The notes under the pieces were generated by a model. It did not search any database. It was not told the origin of the DNA and saw only the letters and a list, made by a program, of their open reading frames with translations. Shown one piece after another: positions 52,381-55,509 of a stretch of 55,509 bases of DNA (positions are counted from its first letter, which is position 1; the number at the start of each line of letters is the position of its first letter). Made by a program: the position numbers and the translations under genes. The stretch comes from Bremia lactucae. Its lineage: Eukaryota; Oomycota; Peronosporomycetes; Peronosporales; Peronosporaceae. Where the stretch lies: contig NC_090623.1 of the NCBI RefSeq assembly GCF_004359215.1, positions 2,587,784 through 2,643,292 on the forward strand. Reading direction: 5' to 3'.

Positions 52381-55300
52381 TAAGAGACAGTACGGAAGTC
52401 CTAGATCCACTGGAGAGTCGATCGTAGAGAATCTCGCTGTGGTAGCGCAACCACAGCTAGAAGCGGTTGGAGAGAATCCTCCCCAATAATTTCTGTGGGA
52501 TTAAGTCCCGGAAACGCGTGGTCAAAGGTTCTCGGTTACCTTTCAAAATAAGTTTTAAAGAGGATACTGAGACAACAAATGTCTTCATGAACAATGGATC
52601 AACTGTGGGCGCTTATACACTTGATCTTATAGCGCCTCCGAAGTCAACTTCGGAGATAACTCGATTGCCAACGCTAGAACCGAAACTGCGTGATCTGCAT
52701 AGTGGCAAAGTCAAGCAGATCTACGTACTTGTCACAGATAACAACAACGGGCTAATATTCGGTCGGCCATAGTATATCCTGAGAACGAACGGGTTCTCAG
52801 CAGCTCATCGGTGGACGAAATTGTCCTCGATGAGAAGACTCGGTTTGAACGTTTTACGTCCCAATCCTAGGGGTCCTCGAAGACAAATTCTCTCTCTAAT
52901 GATTTAATAGAATATAAGGATGTCTTCCCTGAATCAGTACCGTGCGAGTTTCCCAAGGATAAAGGCACTCGACACGAAATCGACCTAATCCCAGGTATGA
53001 AATACTATGTCATGAAGTAATGACCATTGCCTCGCGAACACGTAATAGCAATCGACAAATTATTTGCCGATCGCTTAGCAGCGAATCATACGAGAGATCA
53101 ACTTTGCCACATAGCTCTCCAACCTTCTGAGTGCGCAAGCAAAAGGAGGATGGCGGGTTGTGCATGCATTCAATGAGCTGAACGCTGCGATTGTACCGGC
53201 TCAAACGCCGATACCACGAAAAGACGTAATCATTAATGGTTTGTCAAAGAGTACTATCCTTTCGTCACTAAATCTGATGGATGGATTCTATCAGATCCTT
53301 ATGCGTGAACAAGATATTATGATCACAGCAGTACGCACCCCGAGTGGTATGCTATGGTAGTGGCTAGTCATGCCACAAGGACTAAGTAATGCCCCTGCGA
53401 CAACATTTAACATGTGTAACCAATCTGCTGAGATCGGTACGGGATTTTGCTCCGAGATCTTTTGACGTCATCGTTCATAGCAGAGCCATGAACGAAAAGA
53501 CGATCGTGGAAGTTCATAAAACTCACGGTCGTCAGGTTCTTACACTTATGCGAAAGCATAAGTTGTACGCAAATCTCGAGAAGTGTATATTCGCTGCAAG
53601 CGAAATACCACTTCATGGGTGCATCGTCTGTAAACACGGCGTGCACCCTTATCCTTAAAAGATCAAGGCAATTACCGACTGGCCAGTTCCAGTCGATGTC
53701 AAGAAACTTGAAAGTTTCTTGGATTAGCGGCGTGCTTGCCCAAAAACTGCCTCAATTATGCCGAGATGACAGTTCATCTCTCTTGTCTCTTGAAAACAGA
53801 CGAGAAATGGTTATGGAACGCTGATTGTCAGCGTTCGTTTGAAGGTATCAAGCAAAGCTTAATGCAATCGCCCATATTGGCGATTGCAGATCAAGACAGA
53901 CCATTCCATGTGGTCTGTGACGCCAGCGATTTCGCAATCGGCTGTGCTGCGTTAATGCAATACGATACAGACGGCGCGGAGCGCGTCGTCTGTTACCAAT
54001 CGCTTCAGCTGCAACCAGCCTAACGCAATTACGCAGTGCATGACAAGGAACTCCTTGTCATGAAATATGCACTGGCTAAATTTAGGGTCTATCTCCTAGG
54101 AGTAGGCCGTTCATTGTATATACGGACCATGCGTCATTACGCACGGCCGTAAACAGCCCACACCTTTCGCAAAGAATGGCGAGGTGGCTATCCTTCTTCG
54201 CGAAGTCTAATTTCTCCGTCGAATATAAACCAGGACGACTTAATGTCGTCGCTGATGCGTTATCACGCCGACCCGATTTCGAGTCAGCAGTGCACTCCAA
54301 CAGTGAAAATAATCCTACTGTTGCAACACTCACTACGAGTGTTCCGTCATCGATCTTAGTTGATGACATAAAGAAAGCCTACAAAGAAGATAATGACTTT
54401 CTATTTTTAATGGATCATTTAAAGAAGCCATCCATTAAAAAAATCTTTTAAAGATTTACCGGCTTTATATCGATCTTCATCCGATCGATACACAACAAGT
54501 AACGGCTTATTGTATAACACAGCCGTTACTGGCGACACTCCACGTGTCGTCGTCCCAACTCACAATGATTTGCGCTTGCGCATCATGTATGAGTGTCACG
54601 ATGCACCAATAAGTGGGCATCGTGGACGTGAGAAAACTTATCTTACAGTAAGTCGCGACTTTTACTGGCCCCGTCAGTATGAGCTCGTGCGCAAGTACAT
54701 TCGTGCTTGCGAGGTATGTCAACGGGTGAAGTCTAGCTCTACATCCTGTGCACCTCTCCAACCTCTACCACTTCCGGCACAATGTTGGCAGTACGTGTCT
54801 ATGGCCTTCGTCCTGGATTTGCCGAAGACGATCACAAAAACAATGGAATCCTTGTTTTTGTAGATAGATTGTGCAAGATGGTACATCTTGCTGCAGTACC
54901 AGAGTCGATTACAGCTCCGAGTTGTGCCCGTGTCTTTATCGACACGGTATTCAAACTCCACGATTTACCCCGTGAACTGGTCTCGGATAGAGATCCACGG
55001 TTCACGGCAGAATTATGGCAATCCGTGTTCCGATCTCTCGAAATACGGCTGACTATGTCAGCATCTGATCATTTAGAAACGGATGGTCAAACAGAGCGCG
55101 TAAATCGCGTCCTCGAAGAGATACTTCGAGGTTACGTTCAATCGTATCCGCATTGGAGCGAGTTTTTACCGATGGTCGAATTCGCCATCAATAATATGGT
55201 GCATGCGTCCACAACGCATACACCGTTCTTCGTGAATGGCTTACGCCATCCTCGCATTTTCATCCAATTAGAGGGCTCCTCTAGTTTAAGGGGGGGACTC

Positions 55301-55509
55301 GCATGAGCAAAACCATTTCTGGCTCATGCTCATCACGCGTCGGAGTTAACAACGACGCGAGTGATGTCGATGTCGAAGAAATCGACATCGAAAATGAGAG
55401 TGATCTTATGGCAGTACGCACTAAGCGTACTGAAAAAGAAAAAACAAATGATCAGCAGAAGAATTTCTGCTAACTCGAGAATCAATAATCCGTTTCGTTC
55501 AGGATTCCA
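52381..55509 (+). pseudogene. B-type pol of Gypsy A3
   Basis: Spacer and RT N-terminus (52467-52772), palm with SLNLMDGFYQILM (first catalytic Asp now Asn) and a stop inside WEW (53160-53400), YxDD box damaged (SFDVIVHS, about 53460). The RNase H part is well kept (PFHVVCDASDFAIGCAAL, 53736-54023; SQRMARWLSFFAK, 54176). Integrase has the zinc region HDAPISGHRGREKTYL and CEVCQRV, first Asp altered (SMAFVLDL), then VSDRDPRFT and LETDGQTERVNRVLEE with Asp and Glu kept (54510-55306). The end is outside the window. Confidence 0.75.

Larger units (their letters stand above)
50645..55509 (+). mobile_element. Chimeric Gypsy element A3 (A-type LTR and gag, B-type pol)
   Basis: LTR, gag and the protease N-terminal half match A2. 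From about 52380 the sequence matches family B pol (21350 onward). The element runs off the right end of the window within or just after integrase. Stops and frameshifts throughout. Confidence 0.75.

Overview
The window looks like nuclear DNA of an oomycete, most likely a downy mildew or Phytophthora relative (Peronosporales). The reasons are a single-ORF 7TM receptor fused to a nucleotide-cyclase domain, other multi-pass membrane proteins of unfamiliar type, one short 82-nt GT-AG intron, very dense Ty3/Gypsy retrotransposon debris, and a tRNA-headed SINE. A run of exactly 100 N (6019-6118) shows it is a scaffold. Species cannot be fixed from the sequence alone.

Layout. 1-1311: Gypsy family C gag and LTR (minus). 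2326-3351: uncharacterised acidic protein. 3631-5379: 7TM-cyclase fusion. 6119-7603: Penelope-like reverse-transcriptase remnant next to the gap. 7853-36905: a nest of decayed Gypsy elements of three families (A, B, C) in both orientations: a chimera A1(-), B3(-), B1(+), B2(-) and A2(+), the last carrying a SINE insertion. 36906-38420: AT-rich DNA with a bacterial-type hairpin and fragments resembling hemH, mdh and murE, most like a nuclear insertion of Rickettsiales-type DNA. 38854-41787: solo LTR of family A, a pogo-like transposase remnant, and family C LTR plus gag. 42177-50355: a gene island with two divergent paralogous membrane proteins, a 2-hydroxyacid dehydrogenase with one intron, and a 7TM protein. 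50575-55509: a second chimeric Gypsy element (A3) running off the window.

The host genes are five or six intact ORFs in two islands. The two 7TM proteins and the paired membrane proteins suggest signalling or surface roles, but no shared pathway can be shown. The retroelements are all broken by stops, frameshifts and deletions, so none is likely autonomous.

The most notable points are: (i) the scrambled bacterial gene fragments inside oomycete repeats; (ii) an antisense ORF lying between the chromodomain and the 3' LTR at the same place in two family B copies; (iii) two Gypsy chimeras with reciprocal breakpoints inside the protease region; (iv) a block of about 1.9 kb that is almost identical between two otherwise diverged inverted copies, as expected for gene conversion; (v) a cyclase domain that keeps its metal-binding Asp residues but has lost the base-recognition and transition-state residues; (vi) the head-to-head pair of paralogous membrane proteins.
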